Positions 43,384 through 53,400 are shown, counted from the stretch's first letter. The stretch is 64,000 bases of DNA from Candidatus Neomarinimicrobiota bacterium (GCA_022573815.1 JACZTG010000005.1:62001-126000); one strand, 5' to 3'. Made by a program: numbers and translations. Notes: generated by a model not told the origin, from the letters alone.

Positions 43384-43701
43384 TTGGACGCGGATAACAA
43401 ACGAATCAGCGAGCGAAAAAAAATACTTGAAGACCACCTGGAAAAATTTCACTCTCTTAGGAAGCAAGGTAAATTTAAAGAAGCTATGGAGCAATATTCG
43501 AAGACTATAGAATACGCCCGTAGTTCAATTGATCACTCCCTTGAAGTATTGAATAAATCAATTTCTAAGATTAAATCATTAGAACCCGATCAGCAGGCTC
43601 GCATAAATAAGATCGTTTCAGAGACAGCGGAACGTATCGGTAATAGAGACATCATAAAAGATTTAATTAAGGACAGTATTTTCTACCGTTCAAATGATTG
43701 A
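43384..43701 (+). CDS. Small all-helical charged protein, unknown
   Basis: A 105-residue protein, highly charged and predicted fully helical (DHLEKFHSLRKQGKFKEAMEQYSKTIEYARSSIDHSLEVLNKS), with a TPR-like or four-helix pattern. The start is the TTG at 43384, with GGAGG 9 nt upstream; the open frame extends further to a TTG at 43363, but that would place the ribosome site within the gene. It is divergent from fapA and convergent with the second activator gene, and size and helicity fit a flagellar chaperone (FlgN/FliT/FliS-like) or small regulator, but no signature proves this. Confidence 0.6.
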   Translation: MDADNKRISERKKILEDHLEKFHSLRKQGKFKEAMEQYSKTIEYARSSIDHSLEVLNKSISKIKSLEPDQQARINKIVSETAERIGNRDIIKDLIKDSIFYRSND

Positions 43702-43729
43702 GATTATCGCGTTGTTCTCCGGCTGAATT

Positions 43730-45148
43730 TTATTCTTCGCCTTCAGAGCCTTTTTTAAGATAAAACCGTAGCGTACTTCTTGGAATTTTCAACAGTTTTG
43801 CCGCTTTACTTTTATTTCCGTTTGTAACTTCAAGAACCTTTCCAATCACCTCTTTACGCGCTTCCCATAATGGGTTATCACTGTTCAATAAATCCAAATT
43901 CAGGTTTATTTTTATAATGTCAAAATTTCCCTCAGAAAGTTGAGTGTCCACGTCCTCAAATGATATATAATTACCATCGCTGATTATTATGGCTCTCTCA
44001 ACCAAGTTTTTTAGTTCCCTGACGTTTCCGTCCCAGGGTAACGCTGTCAGATATGCTTTGACCCGTTCCTTAAAACCTTTGATGTGTTTGTTGTATTTAC
44101 GATTAAATACTTCGAGAAAATAATCCGCAAGACGTATAATTTCGTCTTTACGTTCGGCAAGCGTCGGCATCGTGATATATACAACATTAAGTCTGTAATA
44201 AAGATCTTTTCTGAATCTTCCTTCCTTTACCGCCAATGCTAGATCGGAATTAGTTGATGCCATTATTCTCACATTGGATGAGCGAAGCTCGGCGCTCCCA
44301 AGATGATAATATTCTTTAGTTTCTAAAAACCGCAGGAATTTTGTCTGAAGTTCGTGTGGAAGTTCTCCCACTTCATCAAGCAAAAGCGTTCCGCCTTCTG
44401 CCTGTTCTACTAATCCGATTTTTCCTTTTATTCTCGCTCCCGTAAATGCGCCTGAATCGTAGCCGAACAGCTCGCTCTCCATCAATTCTTTTGGTAGGGC
44501 AGCACAATTTATCGGGACGAACGGAGCATCTTTTCTGGAAGATTCTCCGTGAATAAATCTTGCCAATAACTCTTTGCCTGTACCGCTTGGACCCTGAATT
44601 AATATAGTTGAATCGCCGGCTTTGGCTGCTTTTCTCGCTAATTTAATAGTAGGATTTAGTGAAGGACCGTATAAAAATTGTTCCCGTCTTTTCCCAAGAG
44701 AAATATTTATGCTCTGGAGCTTTTCTTCTTCATCAGGCAATTCAGTATCAAAAGTAACTCTTTTGATAATATCAATTATTGTTTTTGAACTCGCCGGCTT
44801 TTCAATAAACTGGTAAGCGCCTTTTCTCATTGCCTCCACAGCAGAACTAACATCGCCATAACCCGTGACAACAATTACAACAACATTGGGAGCCAATTCT
44901 CTTACTTTTTCTAAAACATCAAACCCGCTTTCCTTACCGAGCTGCAAATCCAGAAGTATTACATCCGTACTGGCGAGTAATTCTCCTTTGAATACTTCTT
45001 TGCCGGATGAAACGGATTTTACGCCATACCCTTCTTTCTTCAATATTCGGGTCATAGTTTTCCGAATCATCAAATCATCATCAACTATCAGAAGAGATGG
45101 TTTTACAAGAGTCTCTCTTTGATGAGAAATTATGTTCGCCATTTTCAA
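43730..45148 (-). CDS. NtrC-family sigma-54 activator
   Basis: A 472-residue response regulator: receiver 17-135 (D67 in VILLDLQLGK), AAA+ domain about 150-400 with Walker A GPSGTGKE (186-193), canonical GAFTGA (233-238), GGTLLLDEVGE and a Fis-type HTH near the C-terminus (NGNKSKAAKLLKIPRSTLRFYLKK). The TTG at 45148 is 8 nt from TAAGG; the ATG at 45142 is an alternative. The gene is 65 bp downstream of tRNA-Glu. Distinct from the activator at 38746 and outside the flagellar transcript, so its targets may be other sigma-54 promoters. Confidence 0.93.
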   Translation of the reverse strand: MKMANIISHQRETLVKPSLLIVDDDLMIRKTMTRILKKEGYGVKSVSSGKEVFKGELLASTDVILLDLQLGKESGFDVLEKVRELAPNVVVIVVTGYGDVSSAVEAMRKGAYQFIEKPASSKTIIDIIKRVTFDTELPDEEEKLQSINISLGKRREQFLYGPSLNPTIKLARKAAKAGDSTILIQGPSGTGKELLARFIHGESSRKDAPFVPINCAALPKELMESELFGYDSGAFTGARIKGKIGLVEQAEGGTLLLDEVGELPHELQTKFLRFLETKEYYHLGSAELRSSNVRIMASTNSDLALAVKEGRFRKDLYYRLNVVYITMPTLAERKDEIIRLADYFLEVFNRKYNKHIKGFKERVKAYLTALPWDGNVRELKNLVERAIIISDGNYISFEDVDTQLSEGNFDIIKINLNLDLLNSDNPLWEARKEVIGKVLEVTNGNKSKAAKLLKIPRSTLRFYLKKGSEGEE

Positions 45149-45189
45149 TTAATTAACCTTAAAATCCGGCAATTTATCAGTTCCAGCAT
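45145..45189 (-). other. Possible 14-codon leader ORF before the sigma-54 activator
   Basis: On the minus strand an ATG at 45189 preceded by AGGGAGGAA opens a 14-codon frame that stops with TGA at 45147-45145, two bases before the ATG at 45142 of the activator gene. The arrangement would allow translational coupling. Its Shine-Dalgarno is unusually close to the ATG (2 nt), so it may be chance. Confidence 0.3.
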
Positions 45190-45212
45190 TTCCTCCCTCT
45201 ACCTTCAATATG

Positions 45213-45287
45213 TGTCCCCAAGGGGATTTGAACCCCTGTTGCAGGGATGAAAACCCTGAGTCCTGGACCTGGCTAGACGATGGGGAC
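45213..45287 (-). tRNA. tRNA-Glu (anticodon UUC)
   Basis: A 75-nt cloverleaf: acceptor GTCCCCA/TGGGGAC with discriminator A, a D arm with CGTCTAG...AGG, an anticodon stem CAGGG/CCCTG with loop TTTTCAT (anticodon UUC), and a T arm CAGGGG/TTCAAAT/CCCCTTG. No CCA is encoded. It lies 65 bp upstream of the sigma-54 activator on the same strand. Confidence 0.95.
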
Positions 45288-45472
45288 TCGTTTACAACGG
45301 GGCAAAGTTAATAACCTTAAAATGATATTCCAAATAAATTTTTCTTATATTTCTTTATCTATTTACTATATTGGAAGTGATTCATTTTAGTAATCTAACA
45401 TAACAAATAATAACGTATCACGCTAAAGAAAAATTGATTATGTATTGTAATCAAATATATATTTATCCACAC

Positions 45473-45546
45473 GCTGGAGTAGTTCAGATGGATAGAACGC
45501 CTGATTGTGGATCAGGAGGCCGTGGGTTCAAGTCCCGCCTCCAGTA
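45473..45546 (+). tRNA. tRNA-His (GUG) without encoded G-1, with U72 and A73
   Basis: A 74-nt cloverleaf: acceptor GCTGGAG/CTCCAGT, D arm GTTCAGATGGATAGAAC, anticodon stem CCTGA/TCAGG with loop TTGTGGA (anticodon GUG at 45507-45509), and T arm GTGGG/CCCGC. The acceptor ends as G1:U72 with discriminator A73, and the preceding base is C, so the usual G-1:C73 pair of tRNA-His is absent. CCA is not encoded. It lies 116 bp upstream of hisS. Confidence 0.93.
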
Positions 45547-45662
45547 CAGGACAAAAGATTTAACATAGTCGAAAGTTACTGCTATCTGACTTGAATCCGT
45601 CTTGGTTTACCGGGTAATAGCCATTGTGAATTTCATCAAATTAAAAAGGTCGCCAAATATAG

Positions 45663-47159
45663 TTGCGAAACGAAAATAAACATAACAGACCGAAACCAAG
45701 AACTGTAAAAGGTTTTAAAGATTCGCTCTGGATTGAATCACTTTCTCGCCGGAATATGTTGGAAAGCATCAGAGGCGTTTTTGAAAATTATGGGTTCATG
45801 CCCCTTGAAACACCCGCACTCGAATATGTGGACGTTCTTGGTAAATTTCTTCCTGACAGCAACGAAATTGAAGAAGGAATATTTGCTTTTGAGTCTGAAG
45901 AAGAATGGGTGGCATTACGATACGACCTCACAGCTCCTCTTTCGAGGGTAGTGGCTCAATACCAGGAACTACCTTTACCATTTAGAAGGTATCAGGTCGG
46001 TCGGGTCTGGCGGCGTGAAAAACCCGGTCCCGGCAGGTTCAGAGAGTTTACGCAATTTGATATCGATACGGTTGGCAGTTCGTTGATGTTGGCGGATTGT
46101 GAAGTCTGCGCCGCGCTTGCTGATGCATTACTGGCGCTTGGAATCAAGCGGAATGATTTCGAAATAAAAATAAATAACCGTAAAATAGTCAACGGGGTTT
46201 TAGAACTTGCCGGTATCAATTTAAATGATTCTGACGGAAACCCTTCTGCCTTATCTGTTAACGTTTTGAGATCAATTGACAAGCTTGACCGGTTAGGTAT
46301 TCGCGGAGTATCGGAACTGCTGACCACAGGGAGAAAAGACAAATCAGGTGCGTTTACAAAGGGAGCCGGCTTAGACAGTGAAAAGGCAGACATTATCTTA
46401 GAGTTTCTTCAATCCCCGAGAAAATCCCGGAGCGAAGTATTAAGCTCTCTTTCTAACCTGATGAAAAACTCTTCTGTCGGTATGGAAGGCGTTGAAGAGA
46501 TGACAGAAATGGATTCACTCTTTTCAGCAATGGGATACGATGATACTTCAATTATTTTAGACCCCACTGTTGTAAGAGGAATGTCTTACTATACCGGACC
46601 TGTTTTTGAGGCTAATTTAACATTTGAGATCAAAGACGAGAAAGGTCGGAAAAAAGAATTCGGCAGTATAGCCGGCGGTGGAAGGTATGACGATCTCATT
46701 GGCAGATTTAAGGGACAAAAAGTTCCCGCCACCGGTATCTCAATCGGCGTAGATCGTTTACTCGCCGCCTTATCTTTAATGAATCCCGATTCTCCAAAAA
46801 ATCTGCAGGTTCCTGTGGTGGTAACCGTTATGGATAAAGAGAGGATTGAAGAGTATTTAAAAATAACATCTGAACTAAGAGGTGCCGGTATTTCTGCTGA
46901 GATGTTTCTTGGCGGCGGAGGCTTTCAGAAACAGATGAAATACGCTGATAAGCGGGAAGCGCTAATTGCGATAATCGCCGGCTCCGATGAGTTTGATAAG
47001 AACACTGTCACAATAAAAGACCTTATGTTAGGAAGAGAGCTTTCCAAAGACCTCTCCAATAGGAAAGATTGGTTAAGCAAACAACCTTCACAGGTAACGG
47101 TCCCAAGATCAGATCTCATAAAGGCAGTTAAAGAAATTATTTCGAGATATAAAGAGTGA
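45663..47159 (+). CDS. hisS: Histidyl-tRNA synthetase, alphaproteobacterial type
   Basis: A 498-residue class II synthetase charging tRNA-His. The start TTG at 45663 is the only one that leaves the KGFKDSLWIESLSRRNMLE entry helix intact. Motif 1 covers YGFMPLETPALEYVDVLGKFLP. Motif 2 reads FRRYQVGRVWRREKPGPGRFREFTQFDIDTVG, matching the alphaproteobacterial form (EKPGPGRF) rather than the E. coli form ERPQKGRY. The HisA signature is VRGMSYYTGPVFE and motif 3 is GISIGVDRLL. The C-terminal anticodon-binding domain is intact. The HisRS type agrees with the unusual tRNA-His upstream. Confidence 0.95.
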   Translation: MRNENKHNRPKPRTVKGFKDSLWIESLSRRNMLESIRGVFENYGFMPLETPALEYVDVLGKFLPDSNEIEEGIFAFESEEEWVALRYDLTAPLSRVVAQYQELPLPFRRYQVGRVWRREKPGPGRFREFTQFDIDTVGSSLMLADCEVCAALADALLALGIKRNDFEIKINNRKIVNGVLELAGINLNDSDGNPSALSVNVLRSIDKLDRLGIRGVSELLTTGRKDKSGAFTKGAGLDSEKADIILEFLQSPRKSRSEVLSSLSNLMKNSSVGMEGVEEMTEMDSLFSAMGYDDTSIILDPTVVRGMSYYTGPVFEANLTFEIKDEKGRKKEFGSIAGGGRYDDLIGRFKGQKVPATGISIGVDRLLAALSLMNPDSPKNLQVPVVVTVMDKERIEEYLKITSELRGAGISAEMFLGGGGFQKQMKYADKREALIAIIAGSDEFDKNTVTIKDLMLGRELSKDLSNRKDWLSKQPSQVTVPRSDLIKAVKEIISRYKE

Positions 47160-48991
47160 GCAAGCCCGGCAGTGAAATCGTCGAAGTATTAGAAATAAAA
47201 ATCTCATCACCTATAGTTCTAAGCCATCTCCCTGATAAAAAATTAACCCTCTCTCAGCTTGTTGCTGTTGCTCGTGGCGGGTCAAACAAAAAATTTGCCA
47301 GAGTCGAAATCGACAGCGATAGTATTGATCGGTGTAAGCGAAGCTCGGATTATATTAGCGAAGCAGTAATTCGTGCGGCAGAATTATCCAAAAGCGCCAA
47401 GGAAGTTGATGAAATAGACTACCGCCAACTCATATACGGCGTGAACACGGGTTTTGGAAATAATAAAGACAAACCGATAAACAGCTATTATGACGCATGC
47501 AGACTTTCAGAAAATCTGATTTACAGCCACCTAACAGCGGTAGGATCACCTCTTTCCACAGAAATTGTCCGTGCGGTTATGTTGATAAGATTAAGGGCAT
47601 TTGTTGAAGGTCGCTCCGGCGTCAGACCGGAACTGATTTTTCTTCTAAGGGATATGCTAAATAATTGTGTTCATCCATTGATTCCTTCGCAGGGCAGCCT
47701 CGGCTCCTCCGGTGATCTATGTCAATTGGCTCATCTTGCCGTAGTCATGATTGGTGGAGGAAAAGCATTTCACGAACCAGATTTCATCTCTAATAAGAAT
47801 AAACCTGCTGAATTGCTGTCCGGATTGGAAGCTTTAGAATCCGCTGACTTGAAACTTCTTCCCACTCCAGAAAATTTAGCGGATAATGGTGACCGTACAA
47901 TTCATTTAGCGCCTAAGGAGGGACTTGCACTGACAAACGGAGCTGCCGTATCGGCAGCTATGACTGCATTGTCCGTCTTTAATGCTGCCATTCTGCTTAA
48001 AACGGCTAATATAATCGGATCGCTCTCCTTACAATCGTTAGGCGGATTCAGCAGAGCTTTTGATCCGAAGGTGCATAAAGCCAGACCATATAAAGGCCAA
48101 ATCAGTGTGGCGGCGGATATTAATAAATATATTGAGGGCTCGAATCTTATCAACGCCGCTGCTGAAGGACATCATCAACAGGACGAATATTCTATCAGGG
48201 CGATTCCACAAGTTCATGGCGCTGTTTTGGATGCAATAGATCATTGCAGAAAATTGATCGAAATTGAAATTAATTCCGCCACTGATAATCCGCTTATTTT
48301 TATTGAACCAGAGGATATATCGCATGAGGTTCACGAAAGGGATAAGGTGAGCTATTGGGAAACTTATTCAGCTGCCAATTTTCACGGTGAACCTGTGGGA
48401 CTTGCGGCAGACTATCTGAAAATCGCCGTCGCTGAAATAGGAAATATTTCTGAAAGACGGATGCAGCTGCTCCTTGACACAAAAAACAACAGAGGCATGC
48501 CCTCAAATTTATCTTCCGGTGAAGGAGGTCTCGATTCGGGACTTATGCTTTACCAATACACTGCGGCGAGCCTCGTTTCTGAGAATAAAGTTCTCTGCCA
48601 TCCTTCTTCGGTTGACAGCATTCCGACGTCTGCTAATATCGAAGACCATAACGCAATGTCCACTACGGCTTCCCGACATCTCACTTTTGTGGTAAAAAAT
48701 GTCACCACGGTACTTGCCGCCGAGCTCCTTGTTGCTTTACAGGCTCTTGACCTCAGAATAAGCGGCAAATATCCGATAACTTCACATAGCGGGAAAATTC
48801 TAAATCAAAAATATGAATTAAACGATGTTGCAAAACACGTTTATCAGCTGATTAGAAATGGCTCTGAGGATGAGACGGGAATTTCGTTCATCGGCACCGA
48901 TCTGGATTTTTATTCAAACCCTCCCAACGAATCAATCGAAAAAGCCGCAAGAATAATTCATATGGGAAAAGTAGTATTAGCTGTTACTTAA
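47156..48991 (+). CDS. Aromatic/histidine ammonia-lyase (MIO enzyme, SSG variant)
   Basis: A 611-residue lyase. The start GTG overlaps the hisS TGA as GTGA, so the genes are coupled. The MIO prosthetic group normally forms from Ala-Ser-Gly; here the motif is S184-S185-G186 in QGSLGSSGDL. Active-site Tyr is present (Y94 in IYGVNTGFG), as are QDEYSIRAIPQVHG, ANFHGEPV, and PSSVDSIPTSANIEDH. The enzyme releases ammonia from His, Phe or Tyr; adjacency to hisS hints at histidine (HutH-like), but other hut genes are not in the window. The protein is about 100 residues longer than typical HutH (N-terminal 30 plus an insert near 200-235). Confidence 0.82.
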   Translation: MSKPGSEIVEVLEIKISSPIVLSHLPDKKLTLSQLVAVARGGSNKKFARVEIDSDSIDRCKRSSDYISEAVIRAAELSKSAKEVDEIDYRQLIYGVNTGFGNNKDKPINSYYDACRLSENLIYSHLTAVGSPLSTEIVRAVMLIRLRAFVEGRSGVRPELIFLLRDMLNNCVHPLIPSQGSLGSSGDLCQLAHLAVVMIGGGKAFHEPDFISNKNKPAELLSGLEALESADLKLLPTPENLADNGDRTIHLAPKEGLALTNGAAVSAAMTALSVFNAAILLKTANIIGSLSLQSLGGFSRAFDPKVHKARPYKGQISVAADINKYIEGSNLINAAAEGHHQQDEYSIRAIPQVHGAVLDAIDHCRKLIEIEINSATDNPLIFIEPEDISHEVHERDKVSYWETYSAANFHGEPVGLAADYLKIAVAEIGNISERRMQLLLDTKNNRGMPSNLSSGEGGLDSGLMLYQYTAASLVSENKVLCHPSSVDSIPTSANIEDHNAMSTTASRHLTFVVKNVTTVLAAELLVALQALDLRISGKYPITSHSGKILNQKYELNDVAKHVYQLIRNGSEDETGISFIGTDLDFYSNPPNESIEKAARIIHMGKVVLAVT

Positions 48992-49424
48992 CGATAAAAA
49001 ATTTAGTCCTGAGATACGGCAAAAGTTTTTCCTGAATTTCCTCTCTTAGCTCCCGAAATTTCAGTCTTACTTCCGCATCAGTTCCGTTGAATAAAGCAAT
49101 ATCCTTAAATCCCATATGAATCATTTCAACATTTCCGGGAAACACCGGACAGCTTTCACGGGCATTATCACACAGAGTCAGAACAAGATCAAATTCATCC
49201 ATCAAAAGCTCATTTATATTGGTTGATTCGTTCTTTGAAATATCAATCCCTATTTCATTCATAGTCTCGACAGCTCTCAAGTCAACGGTTTTCGGCTCCG
49301 TGCCGGCTGAGAATACATCAAGATGAACTCCAAGCTGTTTCTTTACTAAGCCTTCCGCTATCTGACTTCTACACGAATTTCCTGTGCACAACAGAAGTAT
49401 TTTTTTCTTTGAATTTATCGCCAC
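48984..49424 (-). CDS. arsC: Arsenate reductase (low-MW phosphatase family, ArsC)
   Basis: A 146-residue LMW-phosphatase-fold reductase: C13-X5-R19 in LLCTGNSCRSQIAEG, D-x-V loop, and the Cys pair C85 and C92 in LCDNARESCPVFPG, as in thioredoxin-linked ArsC that reduces arsenate to arsenite. It overlaps the lyase gene tail-to-tail by 8 bp, with no ars regulator or efflux gene adjacent. Confidence 0.88.
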   Translation of the reverse strand: MAINSKKKILLLCTGNSCRSQIAEGLVKKQLGVHLDVFSAGTEPKTVDLRAVETMNEIGIDISKNESTNINELLMDEFDLVLTLCDNARESCPVFPGNVEMIHMGFKDIALFNGTDAEVRLKFRELREEIQEKLLPYLRTKFFIVK

Positions 49425-49533
49425 TGTTTGATACCTGACTGTTATACGAAAAGATGCTATGAATAGATAACCTTTTCAATAGAAATATTTAGCTCGTCTA
49501 TTTAAATCGGTTTTTCTATCATTACTTTAGCAT

Positions 49534-49546
49534 TATACTTTGTATC
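49534..49546 (+). promoter_or_regulatory. -10 element next to the EamA start; possible leaderless transcript
   Basis: TATACT at 49534-49539 is followed after 7 nt by the ATG at 49547. A weak TTTTTC lies 17 nt upstream of it. If this is the promoter, transcription would begin at or next to the start codon, and no ribosome binding site is visible there. Confidence 0.35.
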
Positions 49547-50422
49547 ATGATTGATAACGTCTCAAATACGCCATCTAAGTTCAGGGCAGATTTATATCTT
49601 CTCGGCATAACGCTGATATGGGGGTCATCGTTTATAGCCGTGAAAATTGCTCTCTCTTTCACCACGCCTTTTCTATTCCTTGCAATCAGATTTCTTATAG
49701 CCTCTCTGATATTACTAATCGTTTTCAGGAAAAAATTATTGAAATTTGATGCGGATACTATCAAAGCCGGCGCTGTTTTAGGAGTCTTATTGGCGACAGG
49801 ATTCGGAGCTCAGACTTATGGTCTTGTATTTACGACAGCGTCTAAGTCAGCTTTTATTACCGGTTTATTTGTGATATTGGTTCCCATATTTTCGATGATA
49901 TTCGAAAAAATAATCCCCCGAAAATTACTCTGGCTGGGCGTGATGTTTTCCTTTACAGGTCTTTATTTTCTTACTTCTCCGGAAGGAAATTCATTTAATA
50001 TAGGAGATGGTTTTACGTCAATAGGAGCTGTCGCGTTTGGAGCCCATACGGTAGCAACACAAATTTATACAAAAAAGTATGACTTCATTCAACTCACTTT
50101 TCTTCAAATACTAATAACCGGGTGCGGTGGATTACTTTCAACTTTAATTTTAGAAACGCCTAAATTCGATGCTAATCCACAACTGATTCTAATTATTTTA
50201 GGGACGGCGATTTTCCCCACCGTAATAAATTTTTATATCCTAAATAAGTACCAGCGACATACTTCATCAACTCGCGCAGCTATAATCTACTCATTTGAAC
50301 CGGTTGCTGCCGCTGTGATAGCGTATATCTTTCTCAATGAAGTATTGGGAGTTCGCGGAGCAATTGGCGGAGCGCTAATCATGCTGGGAATGTTAGTCGC
50401 CGAACTAAAAAAGAGAAAATAG
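49547..50422 (+). CDS. EamA/DMT-family transporter
   Basis: A 291-residue protein with about ten membrane helices in two EamA repeats: ITLIWGSSFIAVKIAL at the start and ATQIYTKKYDFIQLTFLQILI around residue 160. Motifs of the drug/metabolite transporter family, RAAIIYSFEPVAAAVIAYIFLNE and GGALIMLGMLVAE, are present in the second repeat. The substrate is unknown (amino acids, nucleotides or metabolites). No Shine-Dalgarno is visible. It ends 10 bp before the convergent cusA gene. Confidence 0.85.
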   Translation: MIDNVSNTPSKFRADLYLLGITLIWGSSFIAVKIALSFTTPFLFLAIRFLIASLILLIVFRKKLLKFDADTIKAGAVLGVLLATGFGAQTYGLVFTTASKSAFITGLFVILVPIFSMIFEKIIPRKLLWLGVMFSFTGLYFLTSPEGNSFNIGDGFTSIGAVAFGAHTVATQIYTKKYDFIQLTFLQILITGCGGLLSTLILETPKFDANPQLILIILGTAIFPTVINFYILNKYQRHTSSTRAAIIYSFEPVAAAVIAYIFLNEVLGVRGAIGGALIMLGMLVAELKKRK

Positions 50423-50432
50423 TGAAAAAATA

Positions 50433-53400
50433 TTAATCGTTATTTGTCTCTTTCTTTAGTAAATACCCTTTCCACATTACATATATTACGGGAATGAGTA
50501 ACAACGTCAGCAGAGTTGACGAAATCATACCGCCCACCATTGGAGCAGCGATTCTTTTCATAGCCTGTGAACCTGTTCCATGTCCCCACATAATCGGAAG
50601 AAGACCTGCCGTTATTGCCGTAACGGTCATTATCTTTGGTCTTAATCTCAGAGCGGCTCCCTCATAAACACATTTCTTGAGATCACTTATAGTTTTAATT
50701 CTGCCGCTTTTTTTCCATTTTTTATACGAGATATCAAGATAGATGAACATTATTACGCCGGTTTCTGCCGCAACACCCGACAAAGCGATAAATCCTATCC
50801 ATACAGCAACACTAAAATCGTATCCAAGTAAATAAATAAACCAAAATCCTCCTACCGGAGCAAGAAATATCACGAGTATCATTACGAAACTTGCTTCCAC
50901 TACGTTCTTGAAATTAAAATAAAGTAGCAGAAATATAATTATTAAAGTGAGAGGAATAACAACTTTCAATCTCTCATTCGCCGCTTGCATATACTCGTAT
51001 TGACCGCTCCAAACAAGACTGTAACCTTCCGGAAGATCAATTTCTTTTTCTACAATTTCTTTGGCGTTTTTTACATAAGTTCCTATATCAATTCCCTTTA
51101 AATCAATATAGACAAATGCCGTTGTTCTTGCATTTTCACTTTTTACAACGGGAGGACCTTTTGATATTTTAATCTCGGCAACTTGTCTCATCGGAATTTG
51201 GGCGCCGGTCGGTGTCGGTATCAATATCCTTTCCAACTTTTCGATATCGTCCCTAAACTCCCTTCCGTAACGAACATTCACCGGGTATCTTTCACGACCT
51301 TCCACAGTATAAGTAACGTTCATTCCGCCGACAGCAGTCATTATAACATCCTGAATGTCTCCAACAGTCAGACCATATCGCGCCGCTTCCTTTCTATTGA
51401 TTTCGTAATCGAGGAAATTTCCGCCTACCACCCTTTCTGCGTACACACTCAAAGTCCCGGGTATATTTCTGACAAGCGCTTCAATCTTTTCTCCAATTGA
51501 ATTTAAGACCGATAAGTCATCACCCATAATTTTGATTCCTACCGGCGTTTTTATACCGGTACTCAACATATCGATTCTTGTTTTAATGGGCATTGTCCAG
51601 GCGTTGGTCAAACCCGGGAATTGAATGGCATTGTTCATCTCTTCGATGAGCAGTTCTGTGGTCATTCCCTCCCGCCATTCATCTTCAGGTTTTAATGTTA
51701 TTGTTGTTTCTATCATTGAAAGAGGTGCCGGGTCCGTAGGAGTGTTTGCTCTGCCTACCTTTCCGAAAACAGTTTCTACTTCGGGAAAAGTTTTTATGAT
51801 TTTGTTTGTTTGTTGCAGCAGCTCTTTAGCTTTGGATATTGAGATTCCAGGTAACGTGGTCGGCATATAAAGCAGATCACCTTCGTTCAGAGGCGGCATA
51901 AATTCCGAACCCATTTGACTGAAGGGGATATATGTAACCATCACTAATATTACCGATACTAAAACAGTTAGTTTTCTATATTTTAATACTGTATTTATAA
52001 ATGGTCGATACAGAAACAATAAAAATCTGTTTACGGGATTAACTTGCTCGGATATTATTTTTCCTCTGATTAGATAGCCCATGAGTACGGGAACAATGGT
52101 AATTGACAGCAGCGCTGCTCCCGCCATAGCGTAAGTTTTCGTGAAAGCAAGAGGCGCGAAAAGTCTTCCTGATTGTCCCGTGAGAGTAAAAACAGGAATG
52201 AACGATACCGTAATAATCAGCAAAGAATAAAACAGCGGCGGCCCCACTTCTTTGGAAGCGTCTAAAACTAACTGCCACCGTTCTTTTCCGCTGTCCTCCT
52301 CGATATGTTTATGAACGTTCTCTATCATAACGATTGCAGCATCAATCATTGCCCCGATTGCGATCGCTATTCCACCCAGAGACATTATATTTGCGTTCAA
52401 TCCCTGTTTGTTCATAATTATAAATGCGAATAGTATCCCCACCGGCAGAGTGAAGATGGCTACAAAAGCACTCCGAAAATGAAGGAGAAATATCAGGCAA
52501 ACCAGCGCAACAACAATCGTTTCTTCTATCAGCTTCTCTTTGAGAAAGCCGATTGCATTCAATATAAGACCGGACCGATCATAGACAGTCTTAATCGTAA
52601 CGCCGTCCGGCAAACCGCTTTTGAGACTTTCGAGTTTTTCCTTGACCCGATCAATTGTTGCTAATGCATTCTCGCCGAATCGCATGATTATTATACCGCC
52701 GACTACTTCTCCCTCACCGTCCAGTTCGGCAACTCCTCTTCTCATTTCAGGACCGAGATGAACGTTCGCAACATTACTGATTAAAATTGGAGTTCCGTTT
52801 TCCGTCACGCTCAGAGGTATGTTCTCTATATCTTCAATGCTTTTAATGTAGCCTAATCCGCGCACCATGAATTCGGTTTCCCCCATTTCGATCACACGAC
52901 CGCCTACATCATTATTACTGCGTTTTATGGCATCCCTTACTTTGTTCAGAGGAATGTTATATGCCAACAACTTATTGGGGTCTACTTCTACCTGATATTG
53001 TTTAACGTATCCGCCGATACTCGCTACTTCGGACACTCCCTCCACACTGGAGAGTTCATATTTCAAGAACCAATCCTGAATCGAACGAAGTTCCTGAAGA
53101 TTATGTTTATCGCTTTGAAGTACATATTCATAGACCCAACCTACTCCGGTTGCATCCGGTCCGAGATTTGGTGTGACTCCTGCAGGTAATTGGCTCGACA
53201 CAAAATTCAGCTGTTCGAGAACTCTGCTTCGCGCCCAATAGAGATCGGTTCCGTCTTCAAAAATGATGTAAACAAAGGAGAGACCGAAGAAAGAATATCC
53301 GCGCACAACTTTTGCAAATGGAACGGAAAGCATCGCAGTTGTCAGTGGATATGTGATTTGATCTTCTACTACCCTTGGTGTCTGTCCCGGAAACTCTGTA

